From: Desulfosporosinus sp. BRH_c37
Lineage (GTDB): Bacteria; Bacillota; Desulfitobacteriia; Desulfitobacteriales; Desulfitobacteriaceae
Direction of reading: 5' to 3'
Length of the DNA: 35,187 nucleotides
NCBI GenBank assembly: GCA_001516045.1
Contig: LOEW01000231.1
Coordinates: forward strand, 1 to 35,187
Shown here: piece after piece, positions 14,224 through 22,779 of the stretch
Layout: each line of letters opens with the position of its first letter
Numbering within the stretch: position 1 is the first letter of the stretch
Program-made: the position numbers and the translations under genes
The notes under the pieces: generated by a model
Database searches by the model: none
Seen by the model: the letters and a program-made list of their open reading frames with translations, nothing else
Told to the model about the DNA's origin: nothing

Positions 14224-14277
14224 ATTTGTTACCTCCTTTTTAGAAGCGCTTACTAAGCCTCTGCAGAAAGCAGACAG

Positions 14278-14351
14278 GGGGACGGCAGACAGGGGGACGG
14301 TTCTCCTGTCTTACAGATCCAACGAGTCTGACGCATAAACCGTCCCCCTGT
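14278..14351. repeat. Inverted ACAGGGGGACGGTT repeat
   Basis: ACAGGGGGACGGTT (14289-14302) and AACCGTCCCCCTGT (14338-14351) are exact inverted copies. GGGGACGGTTCTCCTGTC (14293-14310) recurs with one change at 27887-27904, and a shorter form is at 12099-12113. The repeat lies between the orphan hicB-like gene and the aminotransferase. The hairpin could terminate the hicB-like transcript, but no T-tract follows. Confidence 0.65.
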
Positions 14352-14379
14352 GTCCGCCCACTAGGACTCCGCAGATCCC

Positions 14380-14592
14380 CTAAAGCAATTCTATTAACTC
14401 GACATCCCCTATGGGGATAGTCAATCCCTCAATGACTAAGGCTTCGAGAAAGCCCTCTATTGCCTCCTGAATATGCTCAAGTGCTTCTCTTCGATCATCG
14501 CCCTGAGTGACGCAGCCTGGAAGAGAGGGGACGGTGACCGTTAAGCCTCCACTTTCATTCTTCTCAAGAATAACCTTAAATCTTCTTTGCAT
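14380..14592 (-). CDS. Orphan HicB-like protein
   Basis: A 70-residue protein with the HicB_like core SGGLTVTVPSLPGCVTQGD (residues 14-32) and a helix REALEHIQEAIEGFLEAL. AAGGAGG precedes ATG 14592 at good spacing. There is no HicA-like gene on either side; the neighbours are a GT4 and an aminotransferase. Stand-alone HicB-fold proteins exist and their role is unclear. It may be an antitoxin that lost its toxin, or may act on a toxin elsewhere, such as the HicA at 3375-3605. Confidence 0.8.
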   Translation of the reverse strand: MQRRFKVILEKNESGGLTVTVPSLPGCVTQGDDRREALEHIQEAIEGFLEALVIEGLTIPIGDVELIELL

Positions 14593-14657
14593 TCCAAAGA
14601 GCCTCCTTAAGTGGATTTATCCGTTGACTAACTTATCCATCGTCCAGCATCTGTCGA

Positions 14658-14704
14658 TCTGACTTCCGGCGTCCGACCTCCGGCCTCTGACTTCTGACCT
14701 CTGG
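14658..14704. repeat. Degenerate CTGACTTCTGACCTC repeats
   Basis: Short units of CTGACTTC, CCGACCTC and CTGACCTC in tandem end 1 nt before the stop codon of the GT4 gene (14706). The same arrangement is seen 1 nt past the stop of the sugar transferase gene at 12164. Confidence 0.65.
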
Positions 14705-14705
14705 T

Positions 14706-15917
14706 TTATATTCCAAGTTCTCTGAGCCAAGCTTGGATAATTTCTGACCAAGTATAGTGGTCTGAGACAAACTGTCGCCCTTTTCTACCCATCTCTCTGC
14801 GATCAGGATTCTCCTTCAGTTCGACAATGGCCCGTGCTAGTTCTGCGCTGTTTTCTGGCTCAACAACCACACCGCCACCCGAAGAAAGGACCAGTTCAGC
14901 CGCCTCTCCTTCCCCAGAATAGATCACCGGGACTGCTGACCCGAGCGCAGGGAACATTTTCGAGGGTCGGGCCCCCTCAAAAAGCTTATTCTTCTTTAGA
15001 GGAACAATGCTCGCGGAGGACAAGGAGAAATATCTAGGCATTTCCTGAACTGGTTGAAAATCTACAAATATGACACTGCTTAATTCCTTTTCCTTCACGA
15101 GCGCTTCGAGCATCGGCTTTTCCGTACCATCGCCCACAAATAAAAATCGAAGGTCTGTCTTATCTTTCAGAATTTCTGCCGTTCGAATCACGGATTCAAG
15201 GCCCTGAGCATAGCCCATGGTTCCGGCGTAAATCAAAACAAAATCTTCAGCATTAATACTTAGCTTCTTAGCCATCTCAAGATCGCGTTCCCGCGGTGCA
15301 AATAGTTCGAGGTTCACTCCGTTCGGTAAAAAGGTCACTTTTTCCTTGGGCACGCCGCGTTGCAATAACGAGTCCCGAATTCCTTCTGTTTGGCAAGATA
15401 TCTTCCACGCTTTGCGGTAAAGTAGTTTTTCCAGACTCTCGGCTGCCTCAATCATCCAGCGGCTGTTAACAAGTCCCAGCGCGACGGCCGATTCTGGCCA
15501 GAGATCAGAAATATTCATAATAATTCGAGTGCGAGTAAACCATCCATAGACTAAAGCTGTGATGCCAAGAAAGAGAGGTGGGGATTCAAAAAATATAATA
15601 TCTTGTTTCCCTGCTTTGCTTAAGCCCCAAAAAGACGAAAAAACAAAGGAAAAATAATTAAGCAAACGCTTCCAAAACCGTCCTCGCTGCACGGGATAAA
15701 TCCACGTTCGCCAAACCGGAATCCCCTCTACTTCATCCTTCATCCTGAAGTGTCCACGATAATGTGGCGGGATCACGCCGCTCGGGTGATTCGGAAACGC
15801 AGTAACCACTGTAACCTGATGTCCGTTACGCTGTAGCCCTTTTGCGAGCTCCTTGAGCCGAACCTGGGCTGCGCCTGCCTCCGGCGGGAAGTATTGTGTT
15901 AGCATTAAGATGCGCAA
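14706..15917 (-). CDS. GT4 glycosyltransferase (WbuB/WcaI-like)
   Basis: A GT-B fold protein of 403 residues. The N-terminal motif LTQYFPPEAGAAQVRLKELA with FPNHPSG and ISDLWPESAVALG is characteristic of the WbuB/WcaI group, which includes N-acetyl-fucosamine transferases. The donor-binding half has LPNGVNLELF, YAGTMGYAQG and FVGDG. The usual EX7E appears as FEGARPSKMF. The start is TTG 15917 (MRILMLT); GGAG lies about 11 nt upstream, somewhat distant. It follows the FemAB-like gene. Substrates are not certain. Confidence 0.87.
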   Translation of the reverse strand: MRILMLTQYFPPEAGAAQVRLKELAKGLQRNGHQVTVVTAFPNHPSGVIPPHYRGHFRMKDEVEGIPVWRTWIYPVQRGRFWKRLLNYFSFVFSSFWGLSKAGKQDIIFFESPPLFLGITALVYGWFTRTRIIMNISDLWPESAVALGLVNSRWMIEAAESLEKLLYRKAWKISCQTEGIRDSLLQRGVPKEKVTFLPNGVNLELFAPRERDLEMAKKLSINAEDFVLIYAGTMGYAQGLESVIRTAEILKDKTDLRFLFVGDGTEKPMLEALVKEKELSSVIFVDFQPVQEMPRYFSLSSASIVPLKKNKLFEGARPSKMFPALGSAVPVIYSGEGEAAELVLSSGGGVVVEPENSAELARAIVELKENPDRREMGRKGRQFVSDHYTWSEIIQAWLRELGI

Positions 15918-15955
15918 TCAGACCGCCGCTCCTTCATCTCTTCTTTAAGGCACAT

Positions 15956-16963
15956 TCAAAAAAATATGCCTAGGAATTTCTTAATCTTTTCACCGTGTTT
16001 AGCATAAACGCTCCGGCCTACTCGGGCTGCTATAGTTCGGTTGCGGTAGGCATAGAGGTAATTCCGCTCAGAACTTCCGAAGCTTTTTTTAAATTTGGCG
16101 ATACTTGGGATATTAGCTCCTACCATATCGTAGAGCTGAATCCCCATGGTTTGAGCTCGCTTTAAGTAGGCCCACTGAAGGAGATTATTGGGTACGACCT
16201 TATTGTACTCTCGATCTGAGGCTCCGTCTAGGTAATATCCGACAAACCGATCCCGTGGGAAAATCATGCCGGCAATAATTTTTCCTTCATAACGGGCAAG
16301 TAAAACCACCAAATCTCCGCTCGGATATAGGTTCTGCCAAAGGGCTGTGAAGTATTCCTTGCTAAATGGGGGTTCCTTCTCCTGACGACGATAAACGCTG
16401 CACGAGAGTTCATAGTAGGGCTCCAGCCATTCTTCAAGGGTCTGAGGTTCAACCACTTCCACCCCTGATTTCTCTGCTTTGCGAATAGCATTGCGACAAC
16501 GTACTTCCAGCCCTGCCCAGAGAACCTCCTCATCCTTGGGAATAGGCAATTCCAAGGTGATTAATTCCTCCACAGTATACCCATTTTGGGCGAGAACATC
16601 TTTTTCCAGCAGATCAGGAAGACCTAGTTCAAGATAATCTAAGTGTTCTTGCTTAGAATACCTCTCGAGGGCCGGTAAAACTTCAGTCATGGGAATCGAA
16701 CCTACCGGTCCACTATGAGGGGTTGCGGCGCCGGATAGTGGACTTCCCGCTAATTTTAGGAGGCTCATTTTCCGCTCTACCAAGGGCAATAGGCCTCTTA
16801 ATTTTCCTTCGTCGTCAAATATACCCAGACGGTTCACTCTTAAACCAAAACCCACTTCGATGACATCTTGCCATTCCCAGCGGTGAAAAAGAGACCCCTG
16901 ACCTATCGCCTTCTGAAAGTCTTGCCACGCTTCGCGCTCAATTGGCTTTAAAGTTAGGCCCAC
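15956..16963 (-). CDS. FemAB-like GNAT transferase
   Basis: A 335-residue protein of the FemAB/peptidoglycan-bridge superfamily, built from tandem GNAT-like domains. Visible features are the N-terminal SLFHRWEWQDVIE, the middle RCRNAIRKAEKSGVEV and GKIIAGMIFPRDRFVGYYLDGAS followed by NNLLQWAYLKRAQTMG, a pattern seen in FemAB proteins of exopolysaccharide loci rather than classical FemX. The family adds aminoacyl groups to peptidoglycan precursors; in polysaccharide clusters the acceptor is probably an amino sugar, which is inference. GTG 16963 overlaps the end of the upstream polymerase gene by 10 nt and GGAGTG precedes it, so the two are coupled. Confidence 0.82.
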   Translation of the reverse strand: MGLTLKPIEREAWQDFQKAIGQGSLFHRWEWQDVIEVGFGLRVNRLGIFDDEGKLRGLLPLVERKMSLLKLAGSPLSGAATPHSGPVGSIPMTEVLPALERYSKQEHLDYLELGLPDLLEKDVLAQNGYTVEELITLELPIPKDEEVLWAGLEVRCRNAIRKAEKSGVEVVEPQTLEEWLEPYYELSCSVYRRQEKEPPFSKEYFTALWQNLYPSGDLVVLLARYEGKIIAGMIFPRDRFVGYYLDGASDREYNKVVPNNLLQWAYLKRAQTMGIQLYDMVGANIPSIAKFKKSFGSSERNYLYAYRNRTIAARVGRSVYAKHGEKIKKFLGIFF

Positions 16964-18297
16964 TTATCTTCACTCCTATCCAAATCCAACAAACGTAACA
17001 GCATAGCCATACTAATCCAGATGATTGGATCTTCAAAAAATCGCGCTTCGGCTTGTGAGCTGATAAACACTGTTGTAATCCACAAGAAATATCCTACCCC
17101 AAGAAGATACTGTTCGAATTCGAATCCGCTCTGATCGAGAGCACCCTTGCGTAATCGCCCAAGTATCCGCACCAAGCTTAACCAAACCCACGCCAGTGCT
17201 GCCAGTCCCATTAAGCCTAGTTCTGCTGCAATGGTTAGTATAGTTGTATGAGAGAGAGTCGCTCCTTCGGCATCTGGAATCACTGTCTTTAGGCTTAAGT
17301 AATGAGTTTTAAACATCATTTCAAATCCACCCAAACCCACTCCAAAGATCGGATGATCCTTAAACATCTCCCAGGCTACTTTCACTAAATATTTCCGCTG
17401 GGCGTCCAAAGCGCCAAAACCTTCCCTGAACGTCAGCAGACGCTGCCAGACGGTCGGGCGCATAGCCAAAATCACGGCTCCAATCAACCCTAGAAGCCCA
17501 ATCGGTTGGATCATTCGCTTACGAGGAATTAGAATTAGCAGCAGGATTATGACGATAACTAAGGTAAGCAATCCACTGCGTGATAGGGTTATGGCCAAAG
17601 CTCCTAATAACCCCAAGAGCGATCCTAAATACACAACTTGAGTCCCTGCTTTGGTGTTGGTGTTATGGTATCTTAAAATTAAATTAGCCACAATGGCCAA
17701 AACGAGGTAGCGGGCAAAAATATTCGGATCGACAAAGGTTGCATTAACCCGAGCAAGCATCCCCTCAGCCAGATATTCCCGCCAAATAAAATTATGGGTC
17801 AATACTTCATAGAGGGCCAGTGGGACCAAGGCAACTCCGACCCAATGCCCAACCTGTAAAAGAAGGAGAACGTGTTTACGCTCCACAAGTAAACAGATAC
17901 TGAGGTAAAGTAAAAATAGCGTCAGTAAGCGAACGCCTTCCAAGGCTGTTTTAGCTGGTCCAACGGAATAAAGGATGCTGACCGCCCCGACCGCGATGTA
18001 AATCATCAGGGCCCGCGTCAGAAAATGATTAAGAGTTACTCTCAGTTCTTGTCGTTTCCTTGGATCAATCCAGAGTTGCCAAAGTGCGGCCCCGATAATA
18101 CCTACTGTCAGCAGACGAGCAAGGCTCCCTAGCTGAGACCCGAGGGAGCCCAACGGAGGGAACCAAGTGGTAGAAATCTCTAAAGCAACTGCCCCTACAA
18201 GTAACGAGATTAGAACAGTTGGTTTTATTTTTCCCCAATATACCACCAAGCCTACACTGAGAAGGAAAAATCCCCATTGTAAGAAGAGCTGCCTCAC
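16954..18297 (-). CDS. O-antigen ligase/polymerase family protein (Wzy_C)
   Basis: An integral membrane protein of 447 residues with 11-12 hydrophobic segments. The large loop near two-thirds of the chain holds MFKDHPIFGVGLGGFEMMF with SHTTILTIAAELGLMGL after it, the Wzy_C signature (PF04932). Such proteins polymerise lipid-linked repeat units or ligate polymer to an acceptor outside the membrane. It is one of two such proteins in the locus; the other is at 25087-26421. GTG 18297 lies 1 nt after the stop of the preceding gene with AGAGGA upstream, so the genes are coupled. Confidence 0.88.
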   Translation of the reverse strand: MRQLFLQWGFFLLSVGLVVYWGKIKPTVLISLLVGAVALEISTTWFPPLGSLGSQLGSLARLLTVGIIGAALWQLWIDPRKRQELRVTLNHFLTRALMIYIAVGAVSILYSVGPAKTALEGVRLLTLFLLYLSICLLVERKHVLLLLQVGHWVGVALVPLALYEVLTHNFIWREYLAEGMLARVNATFVDPNIFARYLVLAIVANLILRYHNTNTKAGTQVVYLGSLLGLLGALAITLSRSGLLTLVIVIILLLILIPRKRMIQPIGLLGLIGAVILAMRPTVWQRLLTFREGFGALDAQRKYLVKVAWEMFKDHPIFGVGLGGFEMMFKTHYLSLKTVIPDAEGATLSHTTILTIAAELGLMGLAALAWVWLSLVRILGRLRKGALDQSGFEFEQYLLGVGYFLWITTVFISSQAEARFFEDPIIWISMAMLLRLLDLDRSEDKWA

Positions 18298-18298
18298 C

Positions 18299-20092
18299 TT
18301 AATCCTCTCCTTTCACGTCTAGTGTAACCAGGGCTTGAGCTGGAAAATCAATATAACCCTCTCCCACCTCGTAAGGGACGGAAGCCGATACAATTCTGTT
18401 CGGCTCAAGATGGAGGCGAACCCGAACGGGCGGGATCGACGGTCTTAGCTTTTCGTCTTGGTCTTGGCGGTTCGAACCTCGCGCATCGCGCCTCGAACCT
18501 CGATCTTGATCCGGTATGGCACACGAAATCTGCCATTGTGTCCCGTCGATTGAAAGTGATACCTCGCAGGCGCGCCTTAGGGTAAACCAACGCAGCACGT
18601 CACGTGGGACAGCAATCCAAGCACTGTCAATTCGTGCTTGGGCAATCAGACGTTCATAGACTTCACCCCAAAAACGTGGCGCGGTAAAACTCTGATTGTG
18701 CCAAAGTAAACTCACTGCCCCGCCGAAGCGTAAGGCATAGTCTAGAATCGGTTTAGCCTTATGAAAAGCGTCCTCGCGGTTCAAATCGAGGTGCTCTTCT
18801 CCGAGAAGGGCACCGTCTTGAATATGAAGTGGAAGCTCCCAAAGCGTTTGGCAATTTAACGGATGATATGGTTGAAGTGTACCGGCCCGAAAGCCTACGA
18901 CTTCATTAAATCCGACAGTCGCATCATACTGAAACCCGCCGTCTTCCAGCAGCTTATAGGATTGGGGCGACTTAAAATAGAGCCAGTGCATGCGTACCCC
19001 AATATCCTTCTGCTCGGTTAGATTGGCAATGCGATCATATTCAGCCCGAGCCGCCGGGAGGTCATGCCAAGCATCAATCCCATGTACCCCTGCTTCCCAT
19101 CCACCTTCTTCCAAGTGATTGAGCAGTTCTTTGTAAGTATTTACGTCATAATGCGACGCCCGGTTGGCCGGCGCTCTAACCGTATCATTTTTTCTGTCTT
19201 TGTCTTTGTTTTTGTCGTTGTTTTTGTCTTTGTTATTACTGCTATCTGTCTCATTATCTTGGTCATTATTTTTCCGCATTCGTTCCGGAAAAATCCCCGG
19301 GTTCTCCGGATAGGGCATAAAATATAGACTTGATCGAACTTCTAGGCGTTCCTCCAGCGCGATAAGTGTAGGCAGGGCTCTTTGCCAGACATCTTGACCT
19401 ATGCCAACTTTAGCAAGCCAAGTCCTTGCCATTTCCCAAATTGCTCGAAAGTATTCTGAAGAATGGACTTTTTCTGCTCGCCAACGTTTCCAGTTCAAAA
19501 CAGAACTACGGTAAAAATACCCTAAGAACGTACGGGCGATCGGCATTTCCTTAAGGCTTAAGACATCGATGTCATGGGTTAGAGTCAGGGCATAAGCGTA
19601 TCCCCACGGAGCGGCCGGAAGTTCTAGGTAATTTGTGACCTCATGGCGAAGTACCTCTCGAATTTCTTCAAGCATTAGATCAAGAATGGGCTCACTGACG
19701 CCCACTTCCGTATGCTCTCGACCCTCCATCAGAAGACGTGCGCCTTCAAGGCCCAGCTGAAACGGAAATGTCTTTAGCCTAAAGCCTAAGGAATCACCGG
19801 TCACTGGCCCACAGACCAAGATTAGAGGTTTATCCTTATCTTGTCTTGAAAAGTTCAGCATGAGTCCCTTCAAGTAGGAGAGAGAAATTCCATCCACTAT
19901 AATAGCATCATAATTCAGAAATTCTAAGTTGTCCGTTAAGGCGTCTTTCCCTAGTACAGCTTCCCCAACTGCACGATAGGAAACACCCAAGAGACCCGCG
20001 ATCTCCCTGTAGATTGCCACGAGCGGATCTGCGACGAAAAAACCAATTCGCCCTGATTTTGATTCTTGATTTACGTCTTGTGCTTCGAACAC
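18299..20092 (-). CDS. Polysaccharide-deacetylase-like protein with low-complexity inserts
   Basis: A 597-residue protein. After an N-terminal domain of about 165 residues it has ALTLTHDIDVLSLKE, the divergent NodB acidic motif seen in large deacetylase-like proteins, then YFMPYPENPG, GVHGIDAWHDL and LWHNQSF further on. No signal peptide or membrane helix is visible. Two segments look inserted: residues about 274-302, an N/D/K-rich stretch encoded by hexamer-like repeats, and about 529-543, encoded by CGAGGTTCGAGG-type repeats. Both keep the frame. The GTG start at 20092 overlaps the epimerase gene by 22 nt and AGAGGG lies 8 nt before it. Activity is unproven. Confidence 0.65.
   Translation of the reverse strand: MFEAQDVNQESKSGRIGFFVADPLVAIYREIAGLLGVSYRAVGEAVLGKDALTDNLEFLNYDAIIVDGISLSYLKGLMLNFSRQDKDKPLILVCGPVTGDSLGFRLKTFPFQLGLEGARLLMEGREHTEVGVSEPILDLMLEEIREVLRHEVTNYLELPAAPWGYAYALTLTHDIDVLSLKEMPIARTFLGYFYRSSVLNWKRWRAEKVHSSEYFRAIWEMARTWLAKVGIGQDVWQRALPTLIALEERLEVRSSLYFMPYPENPGIFPERMRKNNDQDNETDSSNNKDKNNDKNKDKDRKNDTVRAPANRASHYDVNTYKELLNHLEEGGWEAGVHGIDAWHDLPAARAEYDRIANLTEQKDIGVRMHWLYFKSPQSYKLLEDGGFQYDATVGFNEVVGFRAGTLQPYHPLNCQTLWELPLHIQDGALLGEEHLDLNREDAFHKAKPILDYALRFGGAVSLLWHNQSFTAPRFWGEVYERLIAQARIDSAWIAVPRDVLRWFTLRRACEVSLSIDGTQWQISCAIPDQDRGSRRDARGSNRQDQDEKLRPSIPPVRVRLHLEPNRIVSASVPYEVGEGYIDFPAQALVTLDVKGED
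18466..18506. repeat. CGAGGTTCGAGG-type repeat inside a gene
   Basis: Degenerate copies of GGTTCGAACCTCG/GCGCCTCGAACC lie inside the deacetylase-like gene and encode DRGSRRDARGSNRQD. The motif matches that at 7413-7535. It adds about 14 residues without breaking the frame. Confidence 0.6.
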
Positions 20093-21159
20093 GAAGTAAC
20101 CCTCTCTTCGATCGCAGCCACGATTTGATCACTGGCTCGGCCGTTTCCATATAGATTTTCCAGATAAGGTGGCAGAGGGTTTTTGCGGTAACTCGTAACG
20201 GCAGCAACGATATCCTCTGTGTTCGCGCCCGTAAGCGTATTCCAACCCGTATGGACGGTTTCTACCCACTCTGTTTCATCCCTTAGGGTCACACAAGGAA
20301 CCTGCCAAAGGTAGGCTTCTTTCTGCACACCGCCCGAGTCTGTCAGAATGAGCTCGGCCTCTTTTTCTAAAATTATCATTTCCAAATAACCAACCGGCTC
20401 GATAACTTCAACATTTTCCGGTAAAGTCATTTGGTTATCTAAGATAAGTTTCTTCGTCCGCGGATGAATGGGAAGTACGATATGCCCATCAATTTGGGCA
20501 AAGGCCTTAAGAATTCCTTCCAGTCGGCTTAGGTTATCTGTATTTTCAGCTCGATGCACGGTGGCTAAGAGATACGATTTCTGGGGATAGTGGAGGTTTC
20601 CGGCAATATTTCTTTTCTCTGCCCGCCGAGCATGAAAATATAGGGCATCCGCCATGACATCACCGGTCCGTACTACTCCATCAATTAGGCCTTCTTGAGC
20701 AAGGTTTTTCACGGCCTGGTCGGTCGGGCAGAACATTAGGCTTGAGATATGATCCGTCAATACGCGGTTCACCTCTTCCGGCATCTGTCGATTATAACTG
20801 CGTAGCCCAGCTTCAACGTGAGCGATCGGAATATGCAGCTTTGAAGCAGCCAAAGCTCCTGCTAACGTGGAGTTTGTGTCCCCATACACGAGAACCCAGT
20901 CAGGTTTTTCCTTGAGGAGCACCTCTTCAACACCCGTTAACATTTCGCCAGTTTGCGCGCCATGCTGCTTTGAGCCAACGCCCAGAAAGTAGTCAGGTTT
21001 GGGAATCCCTAACTCCTCGAAAAACACATCGGACATTTGGTAATCGTAATGCTGGCCGGTATGCACGATCTTTTCCTCGTGATTCTTTCTTAGAGCTTCT
21101 GACAGAGGCGCGGCTTTAATGAATTGAGGCCTTGCACCCAAGACGGTAATTACTTTCAT
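20071..21159 (-). CDS. Non-hydrolysing UDP-GlcNAc 2-epimerase family (WbpI-like)
   Basis: A 362-residue GT-B-fold epimerase with GARPQFIKAAPLS at the start, Asp94 in YGDTNSTLAGAL, Glu116 in HVEAGLRS, Glu128/129 in MPEEVNR and VHRAENTD (His202, Glu205), the expected catalytic set. The wording (PQFIKAA, FFEELGIP, EKPDWVLVYGDTNST) resembles the WbpI group that epimerises UDP-GlcNAc(3NAc)A more than classical WecB, and WbpA/B/D/E-like genes are present in the window. Either UDP-ManNAc or UDP-ManNAc(3NAc)A could be the product; the latter is favoured by context. ATG 21159 follows GAAAGGAATG. Confidence 0.88.
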   Translation of the reverse strand: MKVITVLGARPQFIKAAPLSEALRKNHEEKIVHTGQHYDYQMSDVFFEELGIPKPDYFLGVGSKQHGAQTGEMLTGVEEVLLKEKPDWVLVYGDTNSTLAGALAASKLHIPIAHVEAGLRSYNRQMPEEVNRVLTDHISSLMFCPTDQAVKNLAQEGLIDGVVRTGDVMADALYFHARRAEKRNIAGNLHYPQKSYLLATVHRAENTDNLSRLEGILKAFAQIDGHIVLPIHPRTKKLILDNQMTLPENVEVIEPVGYLEMIILEKEAELILTDSGGVQKEAYLWQVPCVTLRDETEWVETVHTGWNTLTGANTEDIVAAVTSYRKNPLPPYLENLYGNGRASDQIVAAIEERVTSCSKHKT

Positions 21160-21267
21160 GATAAGTTACATTCCTTTCACCGTGCTCAAGATAAACTCCT
21201 TGTTTCCTACTCCTTGGTACTTCCTTGGAATACTTCATGAGTTACTGTTTACTGTTCCTAATTCATC

Positions 21268-21320
21268 CAATCAGACTCCCATTTCTACCAAGTAGGAGTG
21301 GTACCCCGTACTCTGCTTCA
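21268..21320. repeat. Partial copy of the terminal-repeat element header
   Basis: CTCCCATTTCTACC and ACCCCGTACTCTGCTTC resemble the sequence before the 35-kb repeat (CTCCCACTTCTACG, ACCCCGTACTCAGCTTC) and the start of the 2812 element. The similarity stops after GCTTC, so this is a fragment. The rest of the gap 21160-21340 shows nothing recognisable. Confidence 0.5.
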
Positions 21321-21340
21321 TATTTTGATTCTAATTTTTG

Positions 21341-22765
21341 TTAGCTTAGCTTAACCCGATGCGTTACTTGACGCAGGATATACCCGCCGATGCGTTGAAA
21401 ATCTCTATCGAGGCTAATCAAGATTATCAGGAAAAGAACTCCGGCAATAGTTGCTGAGGCCAAAGGATGAAGATGGCGCAAGAAAAAGGCTGTGATGCCC
21501 ATGGCTCCTGAGGCTAAAACAACAACCGGCAGTTGCCGCCACGTCTGAACCTTATAAACCTGGTACCGAACAATCCCATAGTACAGGATAAACACGTATC
21601 CTTCGGTGATCAGTGTCGCCACACTAGCTCCATAGATTCCATAACGGGGAATGACATAAAGATTGAGAGCGACTTTCAATAATGCGGCACCGCCCTGAAT
21701 CCAGACTCGAGTCCATTGTCGATTCGTGGTAGTCAACACATCTCCTAGGGAGAAACTTAAACATTCCAGGGCAAAAACCCAACTTACAAGCATCATGATC
21801 GGGATAGACTGTGGAAAACGATTGTTGTATAGCCAAGTGAGCAAGGGGTCGGCCAAAACGAATAGAAGCACACTGCCAGGGATGCCGACCGCACTCAGGA
21901 CTTTAAAGATTTTTTCAATGGTTCCCCGATGTTGCTCCTTACTCTCCACCCCGAGCTGGAAGAGAATAGGATACAGTACGCTGGTCAAAATCCCAGGGAT
22001 AAATAAGAGGATCGCTATCAAACCATAAGCTGCCTTATAGATTCCTACTTCAAGAGGTGGAAGCATTAGGGAAAGCATGAACATGTCTATCTGAAAATAG
22101 ACATATGAAAATATAACTGCCATTCCATAAGGCAATCCTCCCTTAAGCATTTCAATTAGACGACGTGGTTTAAATTCAAGGCGAATGTGTTTCCGTAAGT
22201 GGATATATAACATCAGTGAAATCAAAACAGTTGTCGCCAGTTGGGCAACTGAAATCATTAATACATTCCCTTTGTAAATCACAACTAGGAGTGTCAAGGC
22301 GCCAATCAGGAATGTAGAAAAAAACTGATACATAGCGGCAAGATACATTTGCTGCTTTGTCTGAAAATAGTTATAAATTGTGCAATGTAAAGCGTTTAAC
22401 CCACCAGCTAAACCAAAGACGAAAACCATGTTCTGAATAGACTGGTTATAGACTTTAGGCATTAAGACGAGCATAAGTGCGAAGATAGCCAGTAAGGAAA
22501 AAAACTTAAATAAGAGGGTATTCCCTAGAAACAGTGGTAAGACGCTTTCATCCCGTGAACCCTCTTGGACCATGTAGTTACTCAAGCCGAAATCCGCAAA
22601 GAGAATAAACGTACCGACAAAGGCAAGCGCTACACTGTATTCGCCAAATATATCGGGGCCTAAATAACGAGCGACTGAGATTCCCACGACAGCGGAAATC
22701 GCTTTGGAAAGCACACTGGCCACGCTTAACGCGGCAGCATTCTTAAGGACTAATCGAAGTTCCAC
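21341..22765 (-). CDS. Oligosaccharide flippase, Wzx family
   Basis: A 474-residue membrane protein with about 12-14 helices. The N-terminal ALSVASVLSKAISAVVGISVARYLGPDIFGEYSVAL is the classic MVF/polysaccharide-synthase (PF01943) start, and a second-half LYNNRFPQSIPIMMLV is also typical. It should flip the undecaprenyl-linked repeat unit to the outer face for polymerisation. GTG 22765 is preceded by AAGGGAG. It lies between a GT4 gene and the epimerase. It is the only full-size flippase in the window. Confidence 0.93.
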   Translation of the reverse strand: MELRLVLKNAAALSVASVLSKAISAVVGISVARYLGPDIFGEYSVALAFVGTFILFADFGLSNYMVQEGSRDESVLPLFLGNTLLFKFFSLLAIFALMLVLMPKVYNQSIQNMVFVFGLAGGLNALHCTIYNYFQTKQQMYLAAMYQFFSTFLIGALTLLVVIYKGNVLMISVAQLATTVLISLMLYIHLRKHIRLEFKPRRLIEMLKGGLPYGMAVIFSYVYFQIDMFMLSLMLPPLEVGIYKAAYGLIAILLFIPGILTSVLYPILFQLGVESKEQHRGTIEKIFKVLSAVGIPGSVLLFVLADPLLTWLYNNRFPQSIPIMMLVSWVFALECLSFSLGDVLTTTNRQWTRVWIQGGAALLKVALNLYVIPRYGIYGASVATLITEGYVFILYYGIVRYQVYKVQTWRQLPVVVLASGAMGITAFFLRHLHPLASATIAGVLFLIILISLDRDFQRIGGYILRQVTHRVKLS

Positions 22766-22779
22766 TGGGGTACTCCCTT

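Noticed and set aside
19064-19327. Plus-strand frame that looks like a membrane helix (many V and F)
   Set aside because: It is the complement of the N/D/K-rich repeat in the deacetylase-like gene.
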